DNA of 64,000 bases from DASRLE01 sp963825315 (GTDB lineage: Bacteria; Verrucomicrobiota; Verrucomicrobiia; Limisphaerales; Palsa-1400): assembly GCA_963825315.1 (NCBI GenBank), contig CAWGST010000002.1:62001-126000 (forward strand). Direction: 5' to 3'. The stretch's first letter is position 1; every line of letters begins with the position of its first letter. Below, one piece after another: positions 15,878 to 25,029 of this stretch. The translations under genes and the position numbers were made by a program. The notes beneath the pieces were generated by a model, which was not told where the DNA came from, made no database searches, and was given only the letters and a program-made list of their open reading frames with translations.

Positions 15878-18028
15878 TCACTTTCCACGGGCATCCTTCA
15901 CCATCTGGGTTGCGTCGCGCCAGGGCAAACCCTTGCGATATTGTTGCTCCTGCGTGTCAATTACATTGACCAGCGCGGTGTTGGTTTGGGCCGAGGCCAG
16001 TTGCCGCGCGCGCCCGGCTGCCGCGATTGCCTCGGCAAAATTTCCCGCCTCCGCCTGCGCCGCCGCGAGAGTCCCGATCACGAGCGCATTGCGGCTGGCG
16101 GTGAGTTGCTCCGCGCGCTTGGCCAGCGTGACGGCCAGCGGGCCATCGCGGAAAGATGCCGCCGGGCAAGTGGCCATGACCCACGCCAAATTGTTGCAGG
16201 CCTGCATGGAGTCCGGTTGAAGTTTCAAGGCCCTTTGATAATGGGCCACGGCTGCGGAAACCCAGCCTTGTTGCAGCAGGAGATTGGCCAGCTTGTAATG
16301 GGCGCCGGCAAAATTGGGCCGGATTTCCAATGCTCTTTCGAGATAAGGCCTGGCCGAATCCAGCCGGCCCAGTTGCTGGAGCGCTTCCCCGAGGCTGTAA
16401 TTGATCTCCGCCACGCCGGGGTCCATGCCAAGGGCCTTCTGGAAGCACGCCGCGGCCTCTCCGGCCAGGCCGTTGCTCATGCAGGCGCGGCCCAGATTGT
16501 AGCAGGCTTCAGGGTAAACAGGTTGCGAACGAAGACTCGCCTCAAAATGGGCGATGGCCTCGCTGGTCTTTCCCTCCTGCAACAAAATGTAGCCGAGATT
16601 ATTATGCGCCAGCGCATAGTCTGGTTTGGCTTGCAGGGACTTTTGATAATATTCCGCGGCACGGGCTGTTTCCCCTTTGTGCTGCCAGTAGAGTCCGAGA
16701 TTGTAACAAGCATCACGGTCGCTCGCAGTAAGCTCGGAGGCGTGGACAAAAAGCGTCACGGTGTTTTCCCAAAAATGCGCCTGCCGCCAGGTCAGCGCCC
16801 CGCAGGCGCCGATGGCCAGCGAGCCGAGGACTGCCGCCGTCCATTTGCCGCCGGGCCGGCGGGCCAGCATTTCGCCCGCGCCCCACACTGTCATAATAAA
16901 AATGCCGACAATCGGCAAATAACTGTAGCGGTCGGCCATCGATTGGTTGCCCACCTGGACCAATCCTATGACCGGCACTAACATGCCCAGAAACCAAAAC
17001 CACCCCACGCCCAGATACGGCTGTCTTTTCCGCCGCCGGACCACCCACACGGTGGTCCCGGCAAGGAGAGCGGCGGACGTGATGAAGCGCCACAGCGGCC
17101 AGAAACGCGGGTGGGCATAGAACGCCGCAAGATAAGCCGGCCAGAACGTCTTGGCCAGATACCGCCCATAAGCAACGGGCAGATTGTCCAAGCGCGCGCC
17201 GAGGGTTATTTTGGTCAGCGGCGACACGACGCCGGCTTGTTTCTGGACAAGAAATGTGATCGCGCAGGAAGCGATGGCCAGGAGCAAAAACGGCGCCTTC
17301 TCCAGCAACAATCGGCTGATCGTTTGCCTTGACGCATTGGCAAACCGGCCGAGCGGCCAATAATCCAGCAGCAACAGCACGAAAGGCAATGTGACCACCA
17401 TCGGCTTGGACATAAGCCCCAAGGCGAAGCAGAGCAGGGCCAATCCATAAAACACTTTGGCATTTGCCCCGTCGCCTTTGCCTCGTTGCGCGTAGCGCGC
17501 GTAAGCCGCGACGGTCAGCAGCCAAAAGAATGTGCTCAGCATGTCCTTTCGTTCCGCCACCCAGGCAACCGATTCAACGTGCAGTGGATGAACGGCAAAG
17601 AGACCGGCCACCGCCGCGCTCCGCCAATGCGCGCCAGTCATGCGTTTCAAGAGCAGAAAGAGCAAAATGGAATTGGCCAGGTGAAACGCAATGTTCGTCG
17701 CGTGATGGCCTCTGGGATTGAGGCCGAAAAATTGCACATCCAGCGCGTGTGAAAGCCATGTCACAGGATGCCAATTGGCGGCATAGCCGGTCCGAAAGGC
17801 CCAAGCCACGACCGGCCAATCCAAGCCGTTCTGTATGTTCCGATTCGATATGACGTAATCCTGATCATCCAGTTGCACGAAATCGCAATCCAATGCGGGC
17901 CAATAAGCCGCCGAAACGGCAACCGCCAAAAGCAGGCAAACAAGCCAATTTTGCCGACGGCCATGCGCCTGATTTATTGGATTGTCCGACGTCACGGAAT
18001 CGCCGCCAGCATGCCTGCGCCCGGACAA
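15878..18028 (-). CDS. TMTC-like O-glycosyltransferase with TPR repeats (copy B)
   Basis: A 716-residue paralogue of copy A on the opposite strand. The first part repeats the landmarks CDFVQLDDQDYVISN (acidic pair), NWHPVTWLSHALDVQFFGLN, GHHATNIAFHLANS and FAVHPLHVESVAWVAERKD, with about ten membrane helices to residue 400. The second part has about seven TPR units (for example KPDYALAHNNLGYILLQEG). The first 25 residues form a polar N-terminus; a GTG start 11 codons downstream is possible. The C-terminal tail EQQYRKGLPWRDATQMVKD matches the corresponding tail of copy A. It is expected to span the inner membrane with TPRs outside the bilayer, glycosylating exported proteins; this is family-based inference. 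Confidence 0.8.
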   Translation of the reverse strand: MSGRRHAGGDSVTSDNPINQAHGRRQNWLVCLLLAVAVSAAYWPALDCDFVQLDDQDYVISNRNIQNGLDWPVVAWAFRTGYAANWHPVTWLSHALDVQFFGLNPRGHHATNIAFHLANSILLFLLLKRMTGAHWRSAAVAGLFAVHPLHVESVAWVAERKDMLSTFFWLLTVAAYARYAQRGKGDGANAKVFYGLALLCFALGLMSKPMVVTLPFVLLLLDYWPLGRFANASRQTISRLLLEKAPFLLLAIASCAITFLVQKQAGVVSPLTKITLGARLDNLPVAYGRYLAKTFWPAYLAAFYAHPRFWPLWRFITSAALLAGTTVWVVRRRKRQPYLGVGWFWFLGMLVPVIGLVQVGNQSMADRYSYLPIVGIFIMTVWGAGEMLARRPGGKWTAAVLGSLAIGACGALTWRQAHFWENTVTLFVHASELTASDRDACYNLGLYWQHKGETARAAEYYQKSLQAKPDYALAHNNLGYILLQEGKTSEAIAHFEASLRSQPVYPEACYNLGRACMSNGLAGEAAACFQKALGMDPGVAEINYSLGEALQQLGRLDSARPYLERALEIRPNFAGAHYKLANLLLQQGWVSAAVAHYQRALKLQPDSMQACNNLAWVMATCPAASFRDGPLAVTLAKRAEQLTASRNALVIGTLAAAQAEAGNFAEAIAAAGRARQLASAQTNTALVNVIDTQEQQYRKGLPWRDATQMVKDARGK

Positions 18029-18107
18029 AGCCGCAAGTCTATTGGTCTGGAAATCCCAGCGCGTTCATCTTGATTTGCAACGGAGCCACCCCTAAAGGAA
18101 CCCCTTT

Positions 18108-18130
18108 CCTGACTTGCGCCTTGAGTCAGG
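18108..18130. promoter_or_regulatory. inverted repeat in a divergent gene gap
   Basis: CCTGACT, nine bases, AGTCAGG: a perfect seven-base dyad in the 126-base gap between TMTC-like copy B (leftward) and the epimerase gene (rightward), 24 bases before the epimerase ATG. It could be an operator or a 5'-leader hairpin. Confidence 0.35.
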
Positions 18131-18154
18131 CCGAATCTGTCGCACAATGGGCCG

Positions 18155-19126
18155 ATGGCAAATCGCGCCGAACACATCCTGGTTACTGGCGGAGCTGGCT
18201 TCATCGGCTCCCATCTGGTCGAGCGATTGCTCGGTGAAGGCAAATCGGTCACCGTCATCGATGACTGTTCGACGGGGCGGCTGGAGAATCTGCAATCGGT
18301 TCGAGGTCATCCGGCGCTTGCAGTGATCCAGGCGAAGATTTCCCAATGCGGCAACCTGGTTGAACTGGCCCGGGAAAGCCGGGCGATTTATCATCTGGCG
18401 GCGGCGGTTGGAGTGGAGTTGGTCATGGATTCCGCCCTCAAAACGATCGAAAGCAATTTGCGGGAGACGCAGTTGATGCTCGACGCGGCCAGTGCCGGGG
18501 GAGTGCCCATCCTGCTGGCCTCAACCTCCGAGGTTTATGGCAAGAGCGCCAGGGCCGCCTTTTCGGAGGAGGACGATCTGCTCATCGGCTCACCGCACTT
18601 GAGCCGGTGGAGCTATGCCTGTTCCAAACTGATGGATGAGTTTTTGGCCCTGGCGCACGCCCGGGAGAAAAAGACTCCGGTGGTGATTGCGCGGCTTTTC
18701 AATACCGTGGGACCCCGCCAGACCGGCCAATATGGCATGGTTCTGCCTCGTTTCATCCAGGCGGCCAGGATGGGCCAGCCGCTCAAAGTGTTCGGCGATG
18801 GCTGCCAAACCCGCTGTTTCTGTTATGTCAATGACACGGTCGAGGCGCTGGTGCGATTGCAGAATTGTCCCGCTGCCAAAGGGGAGATTTTCAACGTGGG
18901 CAGTTCCGAAGAAATCAGCATTGGCCAACTGGCCGGGTTGGTCATCCGGATACTGCGCTCAACTTCGTCCATCGAATATGTTCCCTACGTCAAGGCTTAT
19001 GCGCCCGGCTTTGAAGACATGCTCCGGCGCAAACCGATAGTGGACAAGTTGGCGAAATTTGTTGGTTTTCAGCCCGCCACGTCCCTCCGCCAGGTTGTGG
19101 AATGGACTGCCGCGTCCGTCCAATAA
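18155..19126 (+). CDS. NAD-dependent sugar-nucleotide epimerase/dehydratase
   Basis: A 323-residue extended short-chain dehydrogenase. The Rossmann motif TGGAGFIGSHLVE is at about residues 11-23, the STSEVYG strand near 120-130, the catalytic Tyr-Lys pair in WSYACSKLMDE near 153-157, and ARLFNTVGPRQTGQYGMVLP follows. This pattern fits UDP-glucose 4-epimerases and UDP-glucuronate decarboxylases acting on nucleotide sugars in the cytoplasm; the exact substrate cannot be read from sequence. The neighbouring glycosyltransferase-like genes suggest a role in supplying sugars for surface polysaccharide or protein glycosylation. A strong terminator follows the stop at once. Confidence 0.88.
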   Translation: MANRAEHILVTGGAGFIGSHLVERLLGEGKSVTVIDDCSTGRLENLQSVRGHPALAVIQAKISQCGNLVELARESRAIYHLAAAVGVELVMDSALKTIESNLRETQLMLDAASAGGVPILLASTSEVYGKSARAAFSEEDDLLIGSPHLSRWSYACSKLMDEFLALAHAREKKTPVVIARLFNTVGPRQTGQYGMVLPRFIQAARMGQPLKVFGDGCQTRCFCYVNDTVEALVRLQNCPAAKGEIFNVGSSEEISIGQLAGLVIRILRSTSSIEYVPYVKAYAPGFEDMLRRKPIVDKLAKFVGFQPATSLRQVVEWTAASVQ

Positions 19127-19128
19127 AA

Positions 19129-19150
19129 AAGGCACCCTTTCGGGTGCCTT
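19129..19150. terminator. bidirectional rho-independent terminator
   Basis: AAGGCACCC, a four-base loop, then GGGTGCCTT, preceded by an A-run at 19125-19130 that gives a U-run on the minus-strand transcript. It separates the epimerase gene from the convergent pseudopilin gene and can serve both. Confidence 0.8.
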
Positions 19151-19178
19151 GATTAAAACCGATCCAAGTCAGGATGAC

Positions 19179-20099
19179 TTAGGGGAAAATCAGGTGAATG
19201 TCACCACTGGCACTGGTGCCGAGCAACGAATCAAAGTATCCTGCGTCTTCCGCGTTCTTCAGCCAGGTTTGGCGAAAACTGGCGGAGGTGCATTGCTGCG
19301 TACTGCCATCACCCAGCATGATATTGCCGGCGCCCGCAATGTTCCCGGCAGAATGCATTTTCGCCGACCAAGCGACAGCGTCACCGGTAGGGCCAACTCC
19401 CCCGCTTGTACCCGTCGAGGCAAACCAGGATCCGTTGGTGACGATAACCGCATCGGCCCCTTCCTGACTTGCGGTCTCACTCGCCGCTGTGCCGGAAATG
19501 CCGTAGTTTGGATCCTGGTACGGGGAATTCACGACTCCAGTGGTTGTGGTGATGGATCCGCCGTTCCCAAGGTTTCGATCACCACCCAGTATGGATTGTG
19601 GCTGCGTATCGGCGGCGCCAACCCCGACAAAATAGGAGACGTTGGTGTCATCGAATGTGCCAGTGTTGGCCGGCAAAGGCCATGAGGTCGGAAGCGTCGG
19701 GTTATGGGCTGTAGGATAAAAAAAGTTCGTATTGGGGCTCCATTCGTCAGAGGGACACATGACAACCTTTGGCGATTGGCCCATCTCATTCTGCATGAGC
19801 GAGTAGGGTAAAAAAGCCATGGTGGCCGCGGTGCTGGCGGTGCTGGTGAGCTCTTCCGTGCAGCCTCCCAAAATCTGCTGCTGCTGCTGCGGATATTTAT
19901 CACCATTGTCGTTTTCCCAGACGCGATAGGCCACTCCGACCTGCTTCAAGTTGTTGACGCAGGAAATGCGTTGCGCCTTCTGCTTGGCGCGGGCCAGCGC
20001 CGGCAACAGCATGCTGGCCAGAATGGCGATGATGGCGATGACAACTAACAGCTCAATGAGAGTGAAAGCTCCTATTTTTTTGTTCCGTATGTTTTTCAT
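19179..20099 (-). CDS. prepilin-type N-terminal cleavage/methylation protein
   Basis: A 306-residue pseudopilin-like protein. The N-terminus has the type IV prepilin signal: a short basic leader ending in GAF|TLIELLVVIAIIAILAS with the conserved Glu at +5, then a long hydrophobic helix and LARAKQKAQRISCVNNLKQV. The rest is a Ser/Thr/Gly-rich globular domain with C-terminal MHSAGNIAGAGNIMLGDGS, a motif common to the large pseudopilin families of Verrucomicrobia and Planctomycetes. It would be cleaved by a prepilin peptidase and exposed at the surface or in a secretion pseudopilus. A second member lies at 51406-52296. Function beyond that is unknown. Confidence 0.85.
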   Translation of the reverse strand: MKNIRNKKIGAFTLIELLVVIAIIAILASMLLPALARAKQKAQRISCVNNLKQVGVAYRVWENDNGDKYPQQQQQILGGCTEELTSTASTAATMAFLPYSLMQNEMGQSPKVVMCPSDEWSPNTNFFYPTAHNPTLPTSWPLPANTGTFDDTNVSYFVGVGAADTQPQSILGGDRNLGNGGSITTTTGVVNSPYQDPNYGISGTAASETASQEGADAVIVTNGSWFASTGTSGGVGPTGDAVAWSAKMHSAGNIAGAGNIMLGDGSTQQCTSASFRQTWLKNAEDAGYFDSLLGTSASGDIHLIFP

Positions 20100-20338
20100 A
20101 TTTCAAAGTTTATTTGCCAATGGAGCGCGCACTGCTTGGAAATTGTCACCAGTGTTAACTCAATTTGGTTCCCTGTTTAGCAAGGATGATGCCAAAGGTC
20201 AAAAAAGACCACTTCCGGGCCATTGCGGGGCATCCTTTGCCCCTTTTCCTCCCCAAAACCCCTTGTGCGCGAAAATTCCACGCATCATGCGTGAAAAAAA
20301 CACGCGCCTTCCGATCGAAATCCTCCCTAAATCCTCCC

Positions 20339-21442
20339 TTATACGTTGAATTTGAAGAACAGCACGTCTCCGTCTTGCACCATATATTCTCTCCCTTCCA
20401 TTCGGTAAAGCCCTTTTTCTCGCGCGACAGCCACTGACCCGCATCGCACCAAGTCGTCGCAGGCTACGGTTTCCGCTTTTATGAAACCGCGCTCAAAATC
20501 GCTGTGAATGACCCCGGCCGCTTTCGGAGCAGTATCGCCGGCATGGATTGTCCAGGCCCGCGCCTCCTTTTCGCTCGCGGTAAAGAAAGTTCGCAGTCCG
20601 AGCAAATGATAGGTGCTCCGGATCAGCGCCTCCACCCCGGATTCTTCAACCCCCAACTCTTTCAAAAAGGCCTGCGCTTCTTCTCCGGAAAGGTCGATCA
20701 GGTCGCTTTCGATCTGTGCGCTGATGATCACTGTCTCGCACGCATGATGCTCCCGTGCATGGGCGCGAACCTGTTGCACGTACGGATTGGCATCCGCACT
20801 CGCCAAACCCGACTCTTTAACGTTAGCGGCATAGATCGTCGGTTTATTGGTCAACAGATAAAATCCCTTTGCCATGACCTTCTCTTCGGCAGTCAGATCG
20901 AGCGTCACCCCGGGCTTGCCAGCGTCGAAGTGCGTCTGGAACTTCTTTAGGATTTGCGCTTCGGCCACGGCCGTCTTCTCGCCGCGTTTGGCTTCTTTGG
21001 CGCCTTTCTCCAGTCGCTTTTGCACCGCTTCCAAGTCGGCCAGCACCAGTTCGGTGGTGATCGTTTCGATATCGCGCCGCGGGTCGATCGCTCCAGTCAC
21101 ATGATGGATGTCGGGGTCCTCAAAACAACGGACCACCTGGACCAGCGCATCGACTTCCCGGATATGACTGAGAAACTTGTTGCCCAAGCCTTCGCCTTGT
21201 GAAGCTCCCTTGACCAGGCCGGCGATGTCCACAAATTCCACCGCGGCCGGAATGATCGCCGAAGTTTTGGCAATTTTTGCCAGAACCTCCAGACGCGCAT
21301 CCGGCACCGTCACGATTCCCACATTGGGATCGATGGTGCAGAATGGATAGTTGGCCGCTTCCGCTTTGCGGGTGCGGGTGACGGCGTTGAAAAGGGTGCT
21401 CTTCCCGACGTTGGGCAATCCTACAATTCCTGCTTTAAGCAT
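20339..21442 (-). CDS. ychF: redox-regulated ATPase YchF
   Basis: YchF/OLA1 (367 residues) is an Obg-family P-loop ATPase linked to ribosome and stress function. Seen: the G1 loop GLPNVGKSTLFNAVT, the NYPFCTIDPNVG switch, DIAGLVKGASQGEGLGNKFL for G3, the YchF-specific NKPTIYAANVKE in place of NKxD, the central coiled coil around 125-160, and the C-terminal TGS domain (TFFTASEKEARAWTIHAGDTA...). The length is standard. Its ATG lies inside the 3' end of obgE (22-base overlap), so the two are likely co-translated. Confidence 0.96.
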   Translation of the reverse strand: MLKAGIVGLPNVGKSTLFNAVTRTRKAEAANYPFCTIDPNVGIVTVPDARLEVLAKIAKTSAIIPAAVEFVDIAGLVKGASQGEGLGNKFLSHIREVDALVQVVRCFEDPDIHHVTGAIDPRRDIETITTELVLADLEAVQKRLEKGAKEAKRGEKTAVAEAQILKKFQTHFDAGKPGVTLDLTAEEKVMAKGFYLLTNKPTIYAANVKESGLASADANPYVQQVRAHAREHHACETVIISAQIESDLIDLSGEEAQAFLKELGVEESGVEALIRSTYHLLGLRTFFTASEKEARAWTIHAGDTAPKAAGVIHSDFERGFIKAETVACDDLVRCGSVAVAREKGLYRMEGREYMVQDGDVLFFKFNV

Positions 21443-22578
21443 AACTTGAAATTCTCGATGCCCTCGTCAAAGGCCGCCGCCATGGGCAGCGCCGAAACTT
21501 TCGGGATGCGCCGTTTGAACTTCTTTAGATTCTGTTCCGCCACCGCTTCGTCCATTTTGTTGGCCACGACCAGCCGGGGCCTTTTCAGCAATTCCGGGTC
21601 GTACAATTCCAATTCCCGCAGCAATTGCTTGTAATCATCCCACGGATTGCGCCCATCGGTTCCGGCCATGTCCAGCATCAGCACGATCAGTTTGCAACGC
21701 TCGATGTGCCTCAAAAACTTGTGCCCAAGCCCCTCATTGCGGTGCGCCCCTTCAATCAGTCCCGGCACGTCGCAAACCGTCAATCGCGAGTAATCCGCGA
21801 ACTCAACGATTCCGACCTGCGGATGCAATGTGGTAAACGGGTAGGGAGCCACTTTCGGGCGCGCTTGCGAGATCGCCGTCAAAAGCGTCGATTTGCCCGC
21901 GTTGGGATACCCGACCAAACCGACATCCGCGATGATGCGCAATTCCAACAGGTAATCGCCCGCCCCGCCCGCCTCCCCCGGCTGGGCGAAGCGCGGCGTT
22001 TGCCGCCGGGCCGTGGCAAAATTGCGATTGCCCAATCCGCCCCGGCCCCCTTTGCACAGGACAAATTGCTGGCCATGCTCCGTCAAGTCCGCCACCAGAT
22101 CCGGGTTGGTTTCCCCGCTTGCGGCAGGCCCTTTCTCCTCGTCCAAATCAATCTCCATGGCGCGTTCTGAACCCGCGTGACGCATGACCGGGCGGCGGCT
22201 GGAACTCGTCAAAAGGGCGGCTTGCTCCGGCTTCTCCCCGGGTTCCCCGGCCGGGGCAGGCTCCGGAGAGGGCAGCCGCCAAACCAGCGTCCCGCATGGC
22301 ACTTTGACCAGCAAATCCCTCCCGGCCGCCCCGTCCATGCCTTTGCCCAAGCCGGGCCTGCCGTCTTCGGCGATGAGCCGGGGACTGTAGAATTGCGCCA
22401 CCAGATTGTTCAAATCATGATCGGCCTGGAGTATGACATTGCCGCCGCGCCCTCCGTTGCCGCCGCTCGGGCCGCCTTTGGGCCGGAAGGTTTCCCGCAG
22501 AAAAGCCACGCAGCCCTTGCCGCCGTGTCCGGCGCGCCCATGGACTTTCACTTCATCGACAAACATGGCCTCAGGCAA
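21421..22578 (-). CDS. obgE: GTPase Obg with an insertion in the Obg fold
   Basis: Obg/CgtA (385 residues) is an essential GTPase in large-subunit ribosome assembly. The N-terminal glycine-rich Obg domain (FVDEVKVHGRAGHGGKGCVA, GGPSGGNGGRGGNV) is followed by the G domain with GYPNAGKSTLLTAIS, DVPGLIEGAHRNEGLGHKFL and NKMDE. Between PCGTLVWRL and LVADLTEHGQQFVLCKGGRGG, at about residues 104-155, the family normally has a short loop; here about 45 residues rich in Pro, Glu and Arg are inserted. The C-terminal domain found in some Obg proteins is absent. It follows rplU-rpmA, the usual order, behind a terminator. ychF starts within its last codons. Confidence 0.95.
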   Translation of the reverse strand: MPEAMFVDEVKVHGRAGHGGKGCVAFLRETFRPKGGPSGGNGGRGGNVILQADHDLNNLVAQFYSPRLIAEDGRPGLGKGMDGAAGRDLLVKVPCGTLVWRLPSPEPAPAGEPGEKPEQAALLTSSSRRPVMRHAGSERAMEIDLDEEKGPAASGETNPDLVADLTEHGQQFVLCKGGRGGLGNRNFATARRQTPRFAQPGEAGGAGDYLLELRIIADVGLVGYPNAGKSTLLTAISQARPKVAPYPFTTLHPQVGIVEFADYSRLTVCDVPGLIEGAHRNEGLGHKFLRHIERCKLIVLMLDMAGTDGRNPWDDYKQLLRELELYDPELLKRPRLVVANKMDEAVAEQNLKKFKRRIPKVSALPMAAAFDEGIENFKLCLKQEL

Positions 22579-22602
22579 TCTGCATCGTGTCAGACCGTCA
22601 AC

Positions 22603-22629
22603 AAAAAAGGCGAGGCTTTGGACCTCGCC
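22603..22629 (-). terminator. rho-independent terminator after rpmA
   Basis: On the minus strand GGCGAGG, a seven-base loop and CCTCGCC are followed by TTTTTTG. It lies between the end of rpmA and the start of obgE, so most ribosomal-protein transcripts should stop here. Confidence 0.8.
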
Positions 22630-22650
22630 CTGCGCGCTTTGCCGGAAAAC

Positions 22651-22926
22651 TTAATTCTTTTCAACCTTGGGCTGCTCATCAAGCTTGGGCTGCACATTGA
22701 TGCGGCGGCTTTGTTTGTCGAACAAGACCCGCCCGTCAGTCAGCGCGAACAATGTCCAATCGCGTCCGGTGCCGACATTCTCGCCGGCGATGAATTTCGA
22801 GCCGCGTTGACGCACCAGAATGCTCCCGGCCGTGACCTGCTGGCCCCCGAATTCTTTCACGCCGAGCCGTTTGCTGACGCTATCCCGTCCATTGCGAACG
22901 CTTCCTTGTCCTTTTTTATGTGCCAT
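22651..22926 (-). CDS. rpmA: 50S ribosomal protein L27
   Basis: L27 (91 residues) lies at the peptidyl-transferase centre. The N-terminus MAHKKGQGSVRNGRDSVSKR is typical, as are GVKEFGGQQVTAGSILVRQR and GENVGTGRDWTLFAL. It starts directly as the mature AHKKG form, so no Prp-type cleavage leader is present. The last 15 residues are a charged tail. It follows rplU by ten bases, in the common rplU-rpmA-obgE order. Confidence 0.97.
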   Translation of the reverse strand: MAHKKGQGSVRNGRDSVSKRLGVKEFGGQQVTAGSILVRQRGSKFIAGENVGTGRDWTLFALTDGRVLFDKQSRRINVQPKLDEQPKVEKN

Positions 22927-22936
22927 AAACTATCCT

Positions 22937-23248
22937 TTACGCTTTGATTTCCTTTATTTTGACAACGGTCAACTCCTGGCGATGGCCCACCTTGTGGTGA
23001 TACCCTTTGCGCCGTTTCATTTTAAACGCCACTGTTTTCACCCCGCGAATGTGTTTCACCACATCGGCCACCACGGCCGCCTGCCCGATGGCGGGCGAAC
23101 CGATCGTCGTTTTGCCTTCGTTCTTGCAAAACAACACCCGGTCGAACGTAAAGGTTTGACCCGCCTCCGCCGGCAGGCGTTCAACCTCAATGGTGTCGCC
23201 CGCGCTCACCCGGTATTGCTTGCCCCCTGTTTCAATTATAGCATACAT
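22937..23248 (-). CDS. rplU: 50S ribosomal protein L21
   Basis: L21 (103 residues) with the family start MYAIIETGGKQYRVSAGDTI, the central VLFCKNEGKTTIGSP and the end KRRKGYHHKVGHRQELTVVKI. Length is standard. It is the first gene of rplU-rpmA and lies 72 bases downstream of the preceding TMTC-like gene, where a promoter is expected; none is clear by eye, though an A/T-rich patch lies at about 23250-23330. Confidence 0.97.
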   Translation of the reverse strand: MYAIIETGGKQYRVSAGDTIEVERLPAEAGQTFTFDRVLFCKNEGKTTIGSPAIGQAAVVADVVKHIRGVKTVAFKMKRRKGYHHKVGHRQELTVVKIKEIKA

Positions 23249-23320
23249 ATTTAAACCCTCAAAACTCTCAAAAATGGCGGGTCATTCCAACAGAACATCG
23301 GCTTGATGTCAACCTTTACT

Positions 23321-25012
23321 TTAACCTTTTTTTGCCGTTTCGGCTTCGCACGATTGCGCCATTTCCCAAGGTGCTTGTGCGGGGCTATGGAATGGCCGGC
23401 CTGACTTTTGCATGAGAACGGCGCCGAGGTTCTTATGAGCCATCGCCAATGCGGGGTTGATATGCAGCGCCTTTTGGTATTGAGCGATGGCCTCGTCCAC
23501 TCTCCCCTTTTGGAAAAAAGCGTTGCCGAGGTTGACGCAGGCTTCCGCATCGTCGGGCTTGATTTGCAACGCCTGCTGGCAGTGGGCGATGGCCTCGTCC
23601 ACCTTGCCTGTTTGCAGAAGAGCATTGCCGAGATTGTCGTGGGCTTCCGCGAAGTCTGGCCGGATTTGCAGCGCCTGTTGGAAACAGGTGATGGCGGCGG
23701 CGATTCTTCCCTTTTGCATGAGAGCGAGGCCAAGGCTGACTTCGGCGACGTCGTTGTCTGTGGTGCAGGCAAGGGTGTAGGTCCACAGGGTTTCGCTGTT
23801 TTGCCAATAGGCGGTCTGTTGCCAGGCGCAGACCATGAACAAGGCGAGGACGCCAGTCACCAGGCCGCCCAATGCCACACGGCTCACCCTCCACTCCGCC
23901 ACCCACCACGTCACGGCCAGGTAAATCCCGATTTGCGGCAGGTAGGTGTATCTGTCCGCATGGGCTTGGCGGCCCACCTGGATGAGTCCTGCCACCGGCA
24001 GAAGCATCACCAAATACCAAACCCATCCGATCAGCAACCACGGTTGCTTCCGCCGCTGCCACAATGCGACCGCTGAAAGAACAGCCAACAGCGTCCCGGC
24101 CAGCACCAGTTCCCATGCCGGCAGGCCGTTGTGTGGATAGGGATAAAACACCGCCAGTCCCACCGGCCAGACCATCTGACCCAGATAAACCATGCAGGTC
24201 GCCAATGCGTTGGCCAGGCGGAGCGGTGGCGAAAATGACCCAACCGATTGAATGCCTTCGTGTTGCGCCAAAAATGTGGCAACGCAGGACGCGGCGGAAA
24301 GCGCGAGCAAGGGCAGTTTTTCCATCACCAACCCCGAAAGCTTTCGGGGTTCCACCCGTTGCAACGGCCAGTAATCCAACAACAACAGCACCAAGGGCAG
24401 CGTGACCAGCATCGGCTTGCACATCAGACCCATCGCAAACAGAAGCAGCACAAGCCCGTAGCGCACAGGCGACCACGGAAGGCGCGCATAGCGGACATAA
24501 GCGCCAATGGTCAGCATAAAGAACAATCCGCTGAGCACGTCCTTGCGCTCGGCCACCCACGCCACCGATTCCACCCGCAACGGATGGATGGCAAAGACAG
24601 CCGCGACAAACGCGCTGCGCCAAAAAGCGCCGGTCATCTGCCTCAGAACCAGGAAAAGCGCGATCACCGTCGCCGTGTGGAGGAACACATTGGTCAGATG
24701 ATGTCCGCCGGGATGCAGTCCGTACAACTGGCAGTCCAGCATGTGGGAAAGCCAGGTCAGAGGGTGCCAGTTGGAGGCGTGAATGCTGGTGAACGCCCAA
24801 ACGATCCCGTTCCGCGTCAGACCCCGGGCGACCACCGGATTGTCATACACATAAACGTTGTCATCGAAGTTGACGAACTCGTGCCGCAGCGTCTGGCCGA
24901 AAACAGCAAACGTGATCGCGGCCAGCACAAGGCAAACCGCCCCCACCCGCCAGCGTTGCTCCCGCCAGCCCGCGCCGGTGGGGACTTTTAGTGGAGATTG
25001 TTGGCCGTTCAT
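23321..25012 (-). CDS. TMTC-like O-glycosyltransferase with TPR repeats (copy C, shortened)
   Basis: A 563-residue paralogue. It keeps the full membrane half: GQTLRHEFVNFDDNVYVYDN with the acidic pair, NWHPLTWLSHMLDCQLYGLH, GHHLTNVFLHTATVIALFL and FAIHPLRVESVAWVAERKDV. The TPR part is short, with about three and a half repeats, and then breaks off: after NLGAVLMQK the frame jumps to SGRPFHSPAQA, the extreme C-terminal sequence of copy D. About 120 residues present in copies D and E are missing, which reads as an internal in-frame deletion. It starts 17 bases after the stop of copy D and would be co-transcribed with it. The N-terminus is closest to that of copy E. Confidence 0.8.
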   Translation of the reverse strand: MNGQQSPLKVPTGAGWREQRWRVGAVCLVLAAITFAVFGQTLRHEFVNFDDNVYVYDNPVVARGLTRNGIVWAFTSIHASNWHPLTWLSHMLDCQLYGLHPGGHHLTNVFLHTATVIALFLVLRQMTGAFWRSAFVAAVFAIHPLRVESVAWVAERKDVLSGLFFMLTIGAYVRYARLPWSPVRYGLVLLLFAMGLMCKPMLVTLPLVLLLLDYWPLQRVEPRKLSGLVMEKLPLLALSAASCVATFLAQHEGIQSVGSFSPPLRLANALATCMVYLGQMVWPVGLAVFYPYPHNGLPAWELVLAGTLLAVLSAVALWQRRKQPWLLIGWVWYLVMLLPVAGLIQVGRQAHADRYTYLPQIGIYLAVTWWVAEWRVSRVALGGLVTGVLALFMVCAWQQTAYWQNSETLWTYTLACTTDNDVAEVSLGLALMQKGRIAAAITCFQQALQIRPDFAEAHDNLGNALLQTGKVDEAIAHCQQALQIKPDDAEACVNLGNAFFQKGRVDEAIAQYQKALHINPALAMAHKNLGAVLMQKSGRPFHSPAQAPWEMAQSCEAETAKKG

Positions 25013-25029
25013 GGTTTGCGGACTGGTGT

